A stretch of 64,000 bases of DNA from Erysipelatoclostridium sp. An173 (GCF_002160495.1 NZ_NFKR01000011.1:1-64000); one strand, 5' to 3'. Shown: positions 54,493 to 64,000, counted from the stretch's first letter. The notes: generated by a model from the sequence alone, not told the origin. Numbers and translations: made by a program.

Positions 54493-55113
54493 ATGTATAA
54501 AAAGGGGATAAAAAGAATTATTGATTTTATTTTATCGCTTTGTGGATTGATAGTATTAAGTCCAGTATTTCTAATTTTGTGTGTCTGGATAAAATTAGAT
54601 AGTAAAGGACCAATATTATTTAAACAAGAACGAGTTGGTATCAATAAAACATATTTTAATATTTATAAATTCAGAACGATGTATATTGATACACCCAAAG
54701 ATATGCCAACTCATATGTTAGCAAATCCTGATCAGTATATTACTAAGGCAGGACATTTTCTCAGAAAGACATCATTAGATGAATTACCACAGATACTTAA
54801 TATTCTAAAAGGTGAGATGTCAATCATTGGACCAAGACCAGCTCTTTGGAATCAGGATGATCTAGTGCCTCAAAGGGATAAGTATCACGCTAATGATGTA
54901 AGACCAGGATTGACCGGTTGGGCACAAATAAATGGTAGAGATGAATTAGAAATACCAGTGAAAGCAAAATTAGATGGAGAATACGTAGAACGTATCTCTT
55001 TTTTATTTGATGTTAAATGCTTCTTTGGAACTATTTTGTCAGTTATTAAATCTGATGGAGTAGTTGAAGGAGGAACTGGAGAATTACATAAAAAAGATGG
55101 TGGTATAACATGA
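54493..55113 (+). CDS. Initiating sugar-phosphate transferase (PglC/WbaP family)
   Basis: 206 aa. One N-terminal membrane hairpin (IIDFILSLCGLIVLSPVFLI) and the catalytic core: FKQERVGINKTYFNIYKFRT, LRKTSLDELPQILNILKGEM, SIIGPRPAL, VRPGLTGWAQINGRDEL. It transfers a sugar-1-phosphate to undecaprenyl phosphate and so starts each repeat unit. RBS AAAGGGG. Confidence 0.93.
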   Translation: MYKKGIKRIIDFILSLCGLIVLSPVFLILCVWIKLDSKGPILFKQERVGINKTYFNIYKFRTMYIDTPKDMPTHMLANPDQYITKAGHFLRKTSLDELPQILNILKGEMSIIGPRPALWNQDDLVPQRDKYHANDVRPGLTGWAQINGRDELEIPVKAKLDGEYVERISFLFDVKCFFGTILSVIKSDGVVEGGTGELHKKDGGIT

Positions 55114-55994
55114 AGAAAATATTAATAACTGGAGCCAATAGTTATATCGGTACATCGTTTGAAAAGTATATCGAAGAAAACTATTCAGATGATTATCATA
55201 TAGATACATTAGATATGATCAATCCAAACTGGAAAGAATGTGATTTTAGTGGATATGATTCAGTCTTTCATGTTGCTGGGATAGCTCATGCAGACGTAGG
55301 ACATGTAAGCGAAGAGAGAAAGAAACTATATTATCAGGTCAATTGTGATTTAACATATGAAACTGCAATAAAAGCTAAAAAATCAAAAGTAAAGCAATTT
55401 ATCTATATGTCATCGATTATAGTTTATGGGGAAAGTGCACCCTATGGAAAGAAAAAGTTAATAACCAAAGATACAAAGCCTGAACCGGCCAATTTTTATG
55501 GTGACAGTAAATTACAGGCAGAAATAAAATTAAAAACATTAGATGATGATAACTTTAAAATATGTATCTTAAGACCACCAATGATATATGGACCTGGAAG
55601 TAAAGGAAATTATCAGATGCTATCAAAACTGGCTAAAAAATTACCAGTATTTCCAGATATCAAAAATGAAAGAAGCATGCTTTATATTGGAAATTTATGT
55701 TATTTCATAAAAGAATGTATTAATAAGGAAAATAGTGGAATCTATTTTCCGCAGGATGAAGAATATGTATCAACATCAAAGATGGTACAGGAGATAGCAA
55801 AAGCAAATGGAAAGAATATACACCTGACAAAGCTATTGAATCCATTTGTTTTTATATTATCTAAATTTCCAGGAAAGATTGGTGGTATGTGTAATAAAGC
55901 ATTTGGAAATATGAGTTATGATTTCTTGAATCCTATAAATAGTGTTTCTATAAACAAAGGCATTCTAGAAACGGAAGTGGAGACGAATGAATAA
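55110..55994 (+). CDS. NAD-dependent epimerase/dehydratase (extended SDR)
   Basis: 294 aa. ILITGANSYIGTSFEKY (cofactor loop), YMSSIIVYGES (Ser) and NFYGDSKLQAEIKLK (YxxxK) with FKICILRPPMIYGPGSKGNY. Close in type to epimerases placed next to WbuB and PglC in O-antigen and capsule loci. Overlaps the upstream gene by 4 bases. Exact sugar unknown. Confidence 0.88.
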   Translation: MKKILITGANSYIGTSFEKYIEENYSDDYHIDTLDMINPNWKECDFSGYDSVFHVAGIAHADVGHVSEERKKLYYQVNCDLTYETAIKAKKSKVKQFIYMSSIIVYGESAPYGKKKLITKDTKPEPANFYGDSKLQAEIKLKTLDDDNFKICILRPPMIYGPGSKGNYQMLSKLAKKLPVFPDIKNERSMLYIGNLCYFIKECINKENSGIYFPQDEEYVSTSKMVQEIAKANGKNIHLTKLLNPFVFILSKFPGKIGGMCNKAFGNMSYDFLNPINSVSINKGILETEVETNE

Positions 55995-57198
55995 AAAAGT
56001 ATTAATTATTAGTCAATATTATTTTCCGGAACAATTTATGATTACTGATATTGCTGAAAGCTTGTCAAACAAAGGGTATGACATAACTGTTTTAACAGGA
56101 ATACCTAATTATCCACTTGGTAAAAAAATTAGTAATTATAAAAATAAATTTCAAGAAGAAATGATCAATGGTATTCGGGTAAAAAGAGTACCGATCATTC
56201 TTAGAGGTAGTGGATTAAAAATGATATTAAATTATTTGTCGTATGCGTTTATGGCGAGTATTTCAGCATTAAAATTAAGCAATGATTTTGATATTGTTTA
56301 TGTATATGAGGTTTCACCGGTGACCCAAATATTTCCAGCTTATTTATATAAGAAGTTAAAAAATAAAAAAACTAAATTACTAGTAAATTGTCAAGATATT
56401 TGGCCAGAAGTACTAAAAACATATGGATTTACTGATAAGTCAACTATATTTAGGGCCGGAAAAGCTATCAGTAAGTACTTATATAAAAAAGCCGATAGGA
56501 TTTTAGTATCTTCATCAATGTTTAAGGATTATCTTATTGGTATGTTTAATATCGACGATGATCGAATTAATTATTTGCCTAATTATGGTGATGATTGGGT
56601 TTTACAAGTAAGTAATCAAACCAATTACGACGATAAAATACATTTATTGTTTGCTGGGAATATGGGGAAAACTCAAAATTTATCATTAATTATCAATAGC
56701 GTGCATCAATGCTTTTATAAAGATAGAATCATCGTAGATTTTGTTGGCGATGGATCTGAAATGAATGCGTTAATAGATCTGACAGAGCAACTTGGATTAA
56801 ATGACATTATTATATTTCATGGCAGAAAGAATAAGAAAGAGTTAAAAGATTTTTATGAGAGAGCATCTGCCTTTTTATTAACCTTGATATGTGATAATAA
56901 AGTGTGTTATACAGTGCCATCAAAGGTTCAGGGATATATGGGAGCAGGTAAACCGATTATTGCTTCAATATTAGGTGGGGCCAAAGATTTGATTGAAAAA
57001 AGTGATTGTGGCTTGATAGCTGCTTACAATGATACAAAAGATTTATCAAATAGTTTGGATGATTTCATATGTAATTACAGTAAATATAAAAAATTAGGGG
57101 ATAATGGAAGGAAATATTTTAAAGAACATTTTACCTTTGATAAATATCTATCAAAATTAATCAGTTATTTGGAGGATAAAGATGAATCAGTTATTTAA
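55987..57198 (+). CDS. Glycosyltransferase family 4 (WbuB-like)
   Basis: 403 aa. VLIISQYYFPEQFMITDIAE at the start and VTQIFPAYLYKKLKNKKTKL, NCQDIWPEVLKTYGF and LFAGNMGKTQNLSLIINSVH are typical of WbuB, a transferase for N-acetyl-L-fucosamine or quinovosamine. C-terminal part VPSKVQGYMGAGKPIIASIL with the retaining motif. Its presence beside fnlABC-like genes supports L-FucNAc as donor sugar. Confidence 0.88.
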   Translation: MNKKVLIISQYYFPEQFMITDIAESLSNKGYDITVLTGIPNYPLGKKISNYKNKFQEEMINGIRVKRVPIILRGSGLKMILNYLSYAFMASISALKLSNDFDIVYVYEVSPVTQIFPAYLYKKLKNKKTKLLVNCQDIWPEVLKTYGFTDKSTIFRAGKAISKYLYKKADRILVSSSMFKDYLIGMFNIDDDRINYLPNYGDDWVLQVSNQTNYDDKIHLLFAGNMGKTQNLSLIINSVHQCFYKDRIIVDFVGDGSEMNALIDLTEQLGLNDIIIFHGRKNKKELKDFYERASAFLLTLICDNKVCYTVPSKVQGYMGAGKPIIASILGGAKDLIEKSDCGLIAAYNDTKDLSNSLDDFICNYSKYKKLGDNGRKYFKEHFTFDKYLSKLISYLEDKDESVI

Positions 57199-58231
57199 GA
57201 ATAAGGTATTGATGATTACAGGAGGAACAGGTTCCTTTGGTAATGCAGTATTAAAGAGATTTCTAGAAACGGATATCAAAGAAATTAGAATTTTTTCTAG
57301 AGATGAATTAAAACAAGATAACATGAGACATGAGTATCAGGCAAAATATCCTGATACTTTTTATAAGCTTAAGTTTTATATTGGTGATGTAAGAGACATC
57401 AAGAGTATTAAAAATGCCATGCATGGAGTTGATTTCATCTTCCATGCAGCAGCATTGAAACAAGTTCCTAGTTGTGAGTTCTTTCCAATTGAAGCGGTTA
57501 AAACAAATGTTTTAGGTACTGAAAATGTTTTAACTGCGGCAATTGAATGTGGCGTAAAAAGAGTAGTTTGTCTGTCAACTGATAAAGCTGCATATCCAGT
57601 AAATGCAATGGGGACAAGTAAAGCGATGATGGAAAAAGTAATTGTAGCTAAGTCTAGAACGGTTGATCCAGACAAAACAAGTATTATGTGTACAAGATAT
57701 GGAAATGTATTGGCATCAAGAGGTAGTGTAGTACCTCTTTTTATTAACCAGATAAAAGAAGGAAATGATTTAACAGTTACAGATCCAACAATGACAAGAT
57801 TTGTCATGACATTAGAAGAAGCAGTAGATTTAGTGTTATTTGCATTTGAACATGGAGAAAGTGGTGATATCTTTGTTCAAAAAGCACCAGCATGTACAAT
57901 TGGGGTTTTAGCACAGGCAGTAAGAGAATTATTTAATGCAGATAATGAAATCAAGATAATCGGAATCCGACATGGGGAAAAGATGTATGAAACGTTATTG
58001 ACAAATGAAGAATGTGCTAATGCAATTGATATGGGAGATTTCTATCGAGTACCAGCCGATAAGAGAGATTTAAACTATGATAAATATTTTACCAAAGGTA
58101 ATGTTGAAAGAGATGTTTTGACAGAATTTAATTCAAATAATACTGAATTAATGACTCTTGAACAAGTTAAAAATAAATTACTAGAAGTTGTTTTAGTAAA
58201 AAGTGAAGTTGAATCTTGGGGAGGAAAATAG
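57182..58231 (+). CDS. fnlA: UDP-GlcNAc 4,6-dehydratase/5-epimerase (FnlA/CapE-like)
   Basis: 349 aa extended SDR. LMITGGTGSFGNAVLKRFL, VDFIFHAAALKQVPSCEFFP, LSTDKAAYPVNAMGTSKAMM and MTRFVMTLEEAVDLVLFAFE. The pattern is that of CapE/WbjB/FnlA, first step from UDP-GlcNAc toward UDP-N-acetyl-L-fucosamine. Followed by the other two pathway genes. Starts 17 bases before the end of the upstream gene, RBS TTGGAGG. Confidence 0.88.
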   Translation: MNQLFKNKVLMITGGTGSFGNAVLKRFLETDIKEIRIFSRDELKQDNMRHEYQAKYPDTFYKLKFYIGDVRDIKSIKNAMHGVDFIFHAAALKQVPSCEFFPIEAVKTNVLGTENVLTAAIECGVKRVVCLSTDKAAYPVNAMGTSKAMMEKVIVAKSRTVDPDKTSIMCTRYGNVLASRGSVVPLFINQIKEGNDLTVTDPTMTRFVMTLEEAVDLVLFAFEHGESGDIFVQKAPACTIGVLAQAVRELFNADNEIKIIGIRHGEKMYETLLTNEECANAIDMGDFYRVPADKRDLNYDKYFTKGNVERDVLTEFNSNNTELMTLEQVKNKLLEVVLVKSEVESWGGK

Positions 58232-58234
58232 GAA

Positions 58235-59101
58235 ATGAAGTATTTGATTTTAGGCGCTGGTGGCATGGCTGGGCATATGATTGTTAATTATTTAAAAGAA
58301 CAAGGGGAAGAAGTTGATGGATTAGAAAAGAGAAAATTATCTTATTGTAAGACTTATATTATGGATGCCACTAAATTTAATGAGCTACATCAACTTATTG
58401 AATTAGGAAAATATGATATAGTGATAAATTGCATAGGATTGTTGAATGATAACGCTGAAAATAATATAGATCAAGCAATTCTATTAAATTCATACTTGCC
58501 ACACTATTTAGCTAAAGTAACTAAAAATATGAAAACAAAAATAATACATATGAGTACTGATTGTGTTTTTTCTGGGAAAAGAGGTCATTATACAGAAAAT
58601 GATATTCCTGATGGTGAAACATATTATGACAAGACAAAAGCATTGGGAGAATTAAATGATGATAAAAATCTTACATTTAGAAATTCAATAATTGGTCCAG
58701 ATATCAACATAAATGGTATTGGACTTTTTAATTGGTTCATGAAACAAAGTGGTGAAATTACCGGTTTTGAAAAGTCTATTTGGACCGGAGTAACTACTTT
58801 AACGTTGGCTAAGGCCATGCATAGGGCTAGTTATACAGGATTAACAGGACTATATAATCTTGTTAATAATGAAACAATAAATAAATATGAATTAATCAAT
58901 TTGTTTAATAAATATACTGATAAAAAATTAGTAGTTAAAAAAGTGGATGGAGTAATTCAGGATAAATCGTTATACAGAACACGAAATGATTTTGACTTTA
59001 TCGTACCTTCATATGAAAAGCAAGTCGAAGAAATGTGTGAATGGATTCAAAATCATCAGGAGTTATATTCGCATTATGAAAGTATGGTGGTAAGTGTATG
59101 A
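58235..59101 (+). CDS. fnlB: UDP-sugar 4-ketoreductase (FnlB/RmlD-like SDR)
   Basis: 288 aa. YLILGAGGMAGHMIVNYLKE, IIHMSTDCVFSGKRGHYTEN, YYDKTKALGELN (YxxxK), ending in a helical C-terminus. It is closer to the RmlD-like reductase that accompanies FnlA in some Gram-positive loci than to classical CapF with a cupin tail. Second step of UDP-L-FucNAc synthesis. Confidence 0.78.
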   Translation: MKYLILGAGGMAGHMIVNYLKEQGEEVDGLEKRKLSYCKTYIMDATKFNELHQLIELGKYDIVINCIGLLNDNAENNIDQAILLNSYLPHYLAKVTKNMKTKIIHMSTDCVFSGKRGHYTENDIPDGETYYDKTKALGELNDDKNLTFRNSIIGPDININGIGLFNWFMKQSGEITGFEKSIWTGVTTLTLAKAMHRASYTGLTGLYNLVNNETINKYELINLFNKYTDKKLVVKKVDGVIQDKSLYRTRNDFDFIVPSYEKQVEEMCEWIQNHQELYSHYESMVVSV

Positions 59102-60228
59102 GTAAATTAAAACTAATGACAATTCTTGGTACTAGACCAGAAATAATTAAAATGTCAGCAATTATGAAAAAATGTGATGAATATTTTGATCATATAATTG
59201 TTCATACAGGACAAAATTACGATTATGAATTAAATGAAGTTTTTTTTAAAGAACTTGGTTTAAGAGAACCAGATTATTTTTTAGGTGTAGCAGGAGATAA
59301 TTTAGGGGCTACAATGGGAAATGTATTAGAAAAATCATACAATCTGATCAAAGAAGTAAAACCAGATGCATTGATAGTGTTAGGAGATACTAATTCATGT
59401 TTGAGCGTTATTTCAGCAAAAAGATTGAAAGTACCTATTTTTCATATGGAGGCTGGAAATAGATGTTTTGATGAAAATTTACCAGAAGAAATCAATCGAA
59501 GAATAGTAGATGTAACTAGCGATGTTAATCTTTGTTATACAGAACATGCTAGAAGATACCTTAATGCCTCTGGAATTCCAAAAGAAAGAACATATGTAGT
59601 TGGCTCCCCTATGGCAGAAGTGTTACATGGATGTATTGATAAAATTAATGCCAGTACGGTGTTAGAACAACTAGATTTACAGAAAAAAAGGTATATTTTA
59701 TTATCAGCACATAGGGAAGAGAACATAGATAACGAAGACAACTTTTTTGGATTAATGAATGCAATCAATATCATGGCTGAAAAATATCAGATGCCTATAA
59801 TTTATAGTACTCATCCACGTAGCAGAAAATTTATTGAAAAAAGAAAATTTAAGTTTCATCCGCTAGTACAGACCCTAAAGCCATTTGGTTTTTATGATTA
59901 TAATTATTTACAAAAAAATGCATTTTGTGTTGTTTCGGATAGTGGTACTATTCCTGAAGAAGCTTCATATTTTAAATTTCCGGCTGTTTCGATTAGAACA
60001 AGTACAGAAAGACCAGAAGGATTAGACAAAGGGGTATTTATCATTGGGTCGATTACAACAAAAAACGTATTGCAGGCAGTTGACTTAGCTGTATCAATGA
60101 ATAATAATGGTGATTTAGGCATTTCAGTGCCTGATTACTTAGATGAAAATGTCAGTGTCAAGGTTGTTAAGTTGATACAATCTTATACAAGTATAGTTGA
60201 TAAGATGGTATGGAGGAAACGACTATGA
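59098..60228 (+). CDS. fnlC: UDP-N-acetyl-sugar 2-epimerase (FnlC/WecB-like)
   Basis: 376 aa. MTILGTRPEIIKMSAIMKK, VHTGQNYDYELNEVFF, VLGDTNSCLSVISAKRL, HMEAGNRCFDENLPEEINRR and SDSGTIPEEASYF are the non-hydrolysing 2-epimerase motifs. As third enzyme after FnlA and FnlB it gives UDP-N-acetyl-L-fucosamine. Overlaps the upstream gene by 4 bases. Confidence 0.9.
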   Translation: MSKLKLMTILGTRPEIIKMSAIMKKCDEYFDHIIVHTGQNYDYELNEVFFKELGLREPDYFLGVAGDNLGATMGNVLEKSYNLIKEVKPDALIVLGDTNSCLSVISAKRLKVPIFHMEAGNRCFDENLPEEINRRIVDVTSDVNLCYTEHARRYLNASGIPKERTYVVGSPMAEVLHGCIDKINASTVLEQLDLQKKRYILLSAHREENIDNEDNFFGLMNAINIMAEKYQMPIIYSTHPRSRKFIEKRKFKFHPLVQTLKPFGFYDYNYLQKNAFCVVSDSGTIPEEASYFKFPAVSIRTSTERPEGLDKGVFIIGSITTKNVLQAVDLAVSMNNNGDLGISVPDYLDENVSVKVVKLIQSYTSIVDKMVWRKRL

Positions 60229-61331
60229 ACATTGCAATCGTTGATATTGCAGCAGAGAACAGTGGAGCATTGTCAGTTCTTTTAGACTTTGTTGATTTTA
60301 TCGACAACAGCAATGATGCAAAACAATATAATTGGTTTGTATTTGTTAGTAACTGTAAACACTTTAACAAAAAAAATAACCATATTAATATTATCGAATT
60401 ACCTAATGTAAAAAAAAGCTGGGGTCATAGATTGTTATGGGATTTGATTTCTTGTTCAAAGTATTTTAATAAATATAAGATTGATTTAATAATTTCACTG
60501 CAAAATACAGGTTTTCCATTTGTACGGAATATCCCTCAAATAGTTTATTTTCATAACATGTTGTTATTAGAAGATAAAAATAAATATTCACTATTCAATG
60601 CTAATGAACGTAAATTTGCTATATATACAAAGGTATTATCAAGATATACCCAGTTTTCTTTAAAAAAGGTAAATGAAGTTATTGTACAAACAAAATCTGT
60701 AAAAGCGAATATGGAAAAAAAATGGAAAATTAATAAAATTATAGCTGTTAAACCTAATATTGAATTAAGTGGAATTACAGTTAATGAGAGAATTGGAAAA
60801 TCAATTAATGGATTAATATATCCTGCAAATAGTATTATTTTTAAACGACATGATGAAATAATTGAATGTATCAATAAGCATATGAATTGGTTTACTGATA
60901 ATGATTTTAAAATAATATTTACAATTGATGGAACGGAAAATAGTTTAGCAGAAGGTCTTTATGATAAGGCACGAAATAATAAAAATATTGAGTTTATGGG
61001 ATATGTTAAACGAGAAAAAATATATAACTTGATGAATTACTATGGTTTGTTTTTAAATTCGGAAATCGAATCATATCCAATACCATTTGAAGAAGCTAAG
61101 ACCAAAGGCATTCCAATTTTAGCTGCTGATTATCCTTATGCAAGGGAAATACTGGAGGAATATGAAAATAAATTATTGTTTAAAAAGCATGATTTAGAAG
61201 ATATGTTTGACAAGATAGTAGAAATATCAAAGAATAAAATTATTCCACAAAAAATAGTACCTATAAAATATAATACTTGGAATAATGTTCTACATGAAAT
61301 TAAAAATGTTTATAGTAAATGGGAAAAATAG
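60225..61331 (+). CDS. Glycosyltransferase (GT4-like)
   Basis: 368 aa from ATG 60225 behind GGAGGAAAC. AIVDIAAENSGALSVLLDFV, VRNIPQIVYFHNMLLLEDKN, IVQTKSVKANMEKKWKI, FMGYVKREKIYNLMNYYGLF and the retaining motif region ESYPIPFEEAKTKGIPILAA (EX7E type). Likely adds one sugar of the repeat unit. Specificity unknown. Confidence 0.83.
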   Translation: MNIAIVDIAAENSGALSVLLDFVDFIDNSNDAKQYNWFVFVSNCKHFNKKNNHINIIELPNVKKSWGHRLLWDLISCSKYFNKYKIDLIISLQNTGFPFVRNIPQIVYFHNMLLLEDKNKYSLFNANERKFAIYTKVLSRYTQFSLKKVNEVIVQTKSVKANMEKKWKINKIIAVKPNIELSGITVNERIGKSINGLIYPANSIIFKRHDEIIECINKHMNWFTDNDFKIIFTIDGTENSLAEGLYDKARNNKNIEFMGYVKREKIYNLMNYYGLFLNSEIESYPIPFEEAKTKGIPILAADYPYAREILEEYENKLLFKKHDLEDMFDKIVEISKNKIIPQKIVPIKYNTWNNVLHEIKNVYSKWEK

Positions 61332-61333
61332 GT

Positions 61334-62488
61334 ATGAGATTATTTTTTTATATATTGTATATTATTACAGTTATTTTTTTAATTTATAGAGCTCAATCTA
61401 AACAATATAGCAATAAAACTAAAAAAAGTCTTTATTTGTTAATTGCTTATATTTTGTATATTGTCGTTGCCGTTACCCGTAATATTGAGGGTCATTATAT
61501 AAATGGGGAATTTATAGCAGTTGGTGGAATTGATGCAATCTCTTACCGCAATAATTTTTATCTGGCAAATACCAGTCTTGTTAATTATATAAATCTTGTC
61601 CATGGTGAAATCGGATTCAATACATTTATGTGGGTTTGTTACCATTTATTTGGTGAGTTCGAATTTTTTTTATTTATAATTCATACAATAGCTTTCGTCT
61701 TGTTTTGGAAATATGTAAAACGTGGATTACAATTTAAAAGCTTTTTGTATTTATTGTTAGTAGGATCATCTCTATTCACAATCTTTAATACAATAAGAAA
61801 TGATTTAGCTATTTTGTTAATATTACATGTAATAAGTAATTTGAAGCAAAATCAAATATGTAAAGCATTAATAATTAATCTTATTGCCTTAAGCATACAT
61901 TCATCCAGCTTTGTCATATTAATAATTATTGTAGTTTATTTTTTATATAAAAATTGGGATATAAAAAAATATACAAAATACAGTGAATCAGTAGTAAAAA
62001 TTATTTTTTCTTTTTTTATTCTAGTCATACTATATATCATATTCTCTTATTTATTACCAATATTATTCTCATCTACTGAATACAATGTATACCTTAGTGA
62101 AACAATTGTTAGTGTGAGTATATATATCTTTCTAATATTTTTATTATTTATTACTTACAAGTATTATCACGATATATCTAATAAGATAGAACATCATATT
62201 ATTTTTATATATTTGATTATTATCGGGATATTAAATTATTTTATTCAAGGAAGAATGTATATTGCATATAGATTTATCTTAATAATATTGCCATTTGTCT
62301 ATGAGTATATGTTTGCATTAAAAAAATATGTTTTTATTCAGATCGATAGATCAAAATTACAACATTTCTGGTATAAGAAAAGAATTATAAATATTAGATA
62401 TATAATCAGAATTATTTTATATCTGTTTATATATTATAAAATTTACGATTTTTTCTTTGTTCAGCTACAAGTAGGTGGGATCGTTTAA
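61334..62488 (+). CDS. EpsG/Wzy-like polysaccharide polymerase
   Basis: 384 aa, about ten membrane segments. FNTIRNDLAILLILHVISNL and the HSSSFVILIIIVVYFLYKN stretch are hallmarks of the EpsG family (R-x-D loop and HSS motif), which polymerises exopolysaccharide repeat units on the outer face. Start taken at ATG 61334; ATG 61319 inside the previous gene is possible. Neither has a strong ribosome site, so coupling is likely. Confidence 0.82.
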   Translation: MRLFFYILYIITVIFLIYRAQSKQYSNKTKKSLYLLIAYILYIVVAVTRNIEGHYINGEFIAVGGIDAISYRNNFYLANTSLVNYINLVHGEIGFNTFMWVCYHLFGEFEFFLFIIHTIAFVLFWKYVKRGLQFKSFLYLLLVGSSLFTIFNTIRNDLAILLILHVISNLKQNQICKALIINLIALSIHSSSFVILIIIVVYFLYKNWDIKKYTKYSESVVKIIFSFFILVILYIIFSYLLPILFSSTEYNVYLSETIVSVSIYIFLIFLLFITYKYYHDISNKIEHHIIFIYLIIIGILNYFIQGRMYIAYRFILIILPFVYEYMFALKKYVFIQIDRSKLQHFWYKKRIINIRYIIRIILYLFIYYKIYDFFFVQLQVGGIV

Positions 62489-62544
62489 TAATCATTAATT
62501 ACAAAAAATAATTTTCATGTAGATTATACGAGGAGGAATGATAT

Positions 62545-63630
62545 GTGAAAGTTACTATTTTTATAAGTAGTTTGGAAGGTGGCGGTGCAGAGCGTGTTGT
62601 TTGTAATCTGTCAAACTATTTGTTAGAAAACGGTGAAAATGTAAACATTGTCATATTTAAACCAGGTGATATTAAATATGATCTAAATAAAAATGTCAAA
62701 GTTCACAGCCTTGTTTCAGCACAGGATTTTAACAACAATACAATTAAGAAATATCATTTATTATATCGAGAACTAAAAAAATTTATCAAACAAAATAAAA
62801 CGGATTGTTATCTTGTTTTTACAGAAACTCCAATATTATTGCTTCTTTTATTGAAATCAATCATTAAAGTCCCGGTTATTATTTCTGAAAGAAATGATCC
62901 GGATTCTTACATTAAGCCAATCAAAATTTTATTAAAGATATTACTGCGAAGATCGGATGGATACGTTTTTCAAACTGATACAGTAAAAAGTTGGTACAAA
63001 AAATATACTAAAAAAAAGCAGATGTGGGTTATACCAAACGCTATCAATGATGAATTTATAAATCAAAAAAATGATGATATCAAAGTGAAAAAAATTGTTG
63101 CAGTTGGTCGATTAGAAACACAAAAAAATTATCCGATGTTATTAAAAGCCTTTTCAATGATAGATAAAAAATATGATGAATATAAATTAGAAATATATGG
63201 AATAGGTCCGTTAGAAGCTGAAATAAAAAATATGATAGTGGAATTAGGGATAGAGCAAAGAGTCATTTTGCATGGTTTTTCTAAGTCAATCCAAAAAGAA
63301 ATAAAAAATGCCTCATTATTTGTTATGACTTCTACGCACGAAGGAATGCCAAATGCTTTAATTGAAGCAATGGCTTTGGGACTGCCGTGTGTAGTAACTG
63401 ATTGTGCTGGAGGTGGTCCTCGATATTTGATAAATGATGGTATTAATGGATTTTTAGTTCCTGTTGATGATGTGAAATTATTGAAAACAAGAATTGAGAT
63501 GGTCTTATCAGACCCAATACTAGCAAAAACACTATCTACTAATGCCATAAAAATACAGGATAGATTAAATCCTAAGAAAATATATAAACAGTGGCATGAA
63601 GTTCTAAAATCTATTTATATAGAAAACTAA
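62545..63630 (+). CDS. Glycosyltransferase family 4
   Basis: 361 aa. GTG 62545 is 8 bases after AGGAGG. VTIFISSLEGGGAERVVCNL at the start, VIISERNDPDSYIKPIKILL, IVAVGRLETQKNYPMLLKAF and TSTHEGMPNALIEAMALGLP (EX7E). Typical of GalNAc- or glucosyl-type transferases in capsule loci. A 56-base gap before it may hold a weak promoter or only the strong ribosome site. Confidence 0.9.
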   Translation: MKVTIFISSLEGGGAERVVCNLSNYLLENGENVNIVIFKPGDIKYDLNKNVKVHSLVSAQDFNNNTIKKYHLLYRELKKFIKQNKTDCYLVFTETPILLLLLLKSIIKVPVIISERNDPDSYIKPIKILLKILLRRSDGYVFQTDTVKSWYKKYTKKKQMWVIPNAINDEFINQKNDDIKVKKIVAVGRLETQKNYPMLLKAFSMIDKKYDEYKLEIYGIGPLEAEIKNMIVELGIEQRVILHGFSKSIQKEIKNASLFVMTSTHEGMPNALIEAMALGLPCVVTDCAGGGPRYLINDGINGFLVPVDDVKLLKTRIEMVLSDPILAKTLSTNAIKIQDRLNPKKIYKQWHEVLKSIYIEN

Positions 63631-63930
63631 TATTTTTAACTGATTCTAATGTCAATGACAAATATTGATAATATTTCTATGAATATCTTTATCTGTCAAC
63701 TTTTCTATAATCCGATATTTGTTAATCTTAGTAAATAAGTCTTATGAAAAAAATATTTAACGTATAAAAAAGGTGTTAAATTGAATTTTCAGAAAATTTA
63801 ATTGTACTAGAAAATATAGAAATAAAAATATATGTAGTAAATTATAGTTAATATACCACATAGAGTAATAAACTACATAATAAAAGCTCTTAATTTCTTA
63901 ACGAGTTAATGAAAGGAGGAATATATAGAG
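63631..63930 (+). other. 300-bp AT-rich intergenic region
   Basis: No ORF with a ribosome site and no good terminator hairpin. The AT content is extreme near 63720-63880, with several possible -10 boxes, so promoters of the next gene probably lie here. No operator repeat was recognised. Confidence 0.5.
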
Positions 63931-64000
63931 ATGAGCTCAGTTACACAAAGAATAAATCAAATAAAGCAGCCCTATGGTGGATATATAAAATTATCGCAAT
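63931..64000 (+). CDS. Start of a gene running off the right edge
   Basis: GAAAGGAGGAATATATAGAG before ATG 63931 is a strong start. The first 23 residues read MSSVTQRINQIKQPYGGYIK then LSQ. This N-terminus recurs in hypothetical proteins of Clostridia and Erysipelotrichia next to surface or polysaccharide loci; function unknown. Confidence 0.65.
   Translation, partial: MSSVTQRINQIKQPYGGYIKLSQ

Overview
The window is AT-rich DNA (roughly 30 percent G+C) from a Gram-positive Bacillota. Firmicute-type Shine-Dalgarno sites, teichoic-acid genes, NusG-like LoaP regulators and the general style point to an Erysipelotrichales gut bacterium (Thomasclavelia/Coprobacillus type). The genus is inference; the phylum is well supported.

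Layout. 1-1637: housekeeping genes (two aldo/keto reductases, a DUF3783 protein). 1795-8468: a six-gene operon for a glycerol-phosphate (teichoic-acid-like) wall polymer: TagG/TagH exporter, TagD, and three CDP-glycerol glycerophosphotransferases, the first fused to a GT2 domain. 8629-13362: a HAD phosphatase, an orphan MazF-like protein, DUF975 and CPBP membrane proteins, a PAP2 phosphatase and an unusual HAD-like membrane protein. 13469-13544: tRNA-Lys(CTT).

13500-47949: a complete-looking siphovirus-type prophage of about 34.4 kb integrated in the 3' end of tRNA-Lys, with a 45-bp exact att duplication. It runs in canonical order: integrase and two XRE repressors leftward; Cro-like gene, antirepressor and many tiny early genes; MazG; a replication module with origin-like iterons (DnaD-like initiator, helicase loader, DnaB); an ArpU/sigma-like late regulator; a cos-like segment; HK97-type packaging and head genes; a tail module with a gpG/gpGT -1 frameshift; fibre genes; holin and endolysin; and lysogenic-conversion genes. 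The striking part is 42732-44764. Two short paralogous leader ORFs, one carrying (AC)9 and one carrying a G9 tract, each precede hairpins and then a group of small paralogous fibre-tip genes. The repeat length decides where leader translation stops relative to the hairpins and the next start codon. This looks like a phase-variable expression switch for phage host-recognition proteins.

47950-50600: decayed mobile DNA (integrase and IS256-like remnants, an ERF recombinase pseudogene, long palindromes). It ends in a tyrosine recombinase gene broken by one amber codon and tightly framed by a 20-bp inverted repeat. That segment sits directly upstream of two LoaP (NusG-paralogue) genes. The geometry suggests a self-inverting recombinase cassette whose promoter would read into loaP after inversion.

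50639-63630: loaP pair, a leader with a large terminator hairpin (likely the LoaP-controlled attenuator), then an exopolysaccharide/capsule operon: PglF/CapD-like dehydratase, PglD-like acyltransferase, PglC/WbaP-like initiating transferase, an epimerase, a WbuB-like glycosyltransferase, an FnlA-FnlB-FnlC set for UDP-N-acetyl-L-fucosamine, two more glycosyltransferases and an EpsG/Wzy-like polymerase. A new gene starts at 63931 and runs off the end.
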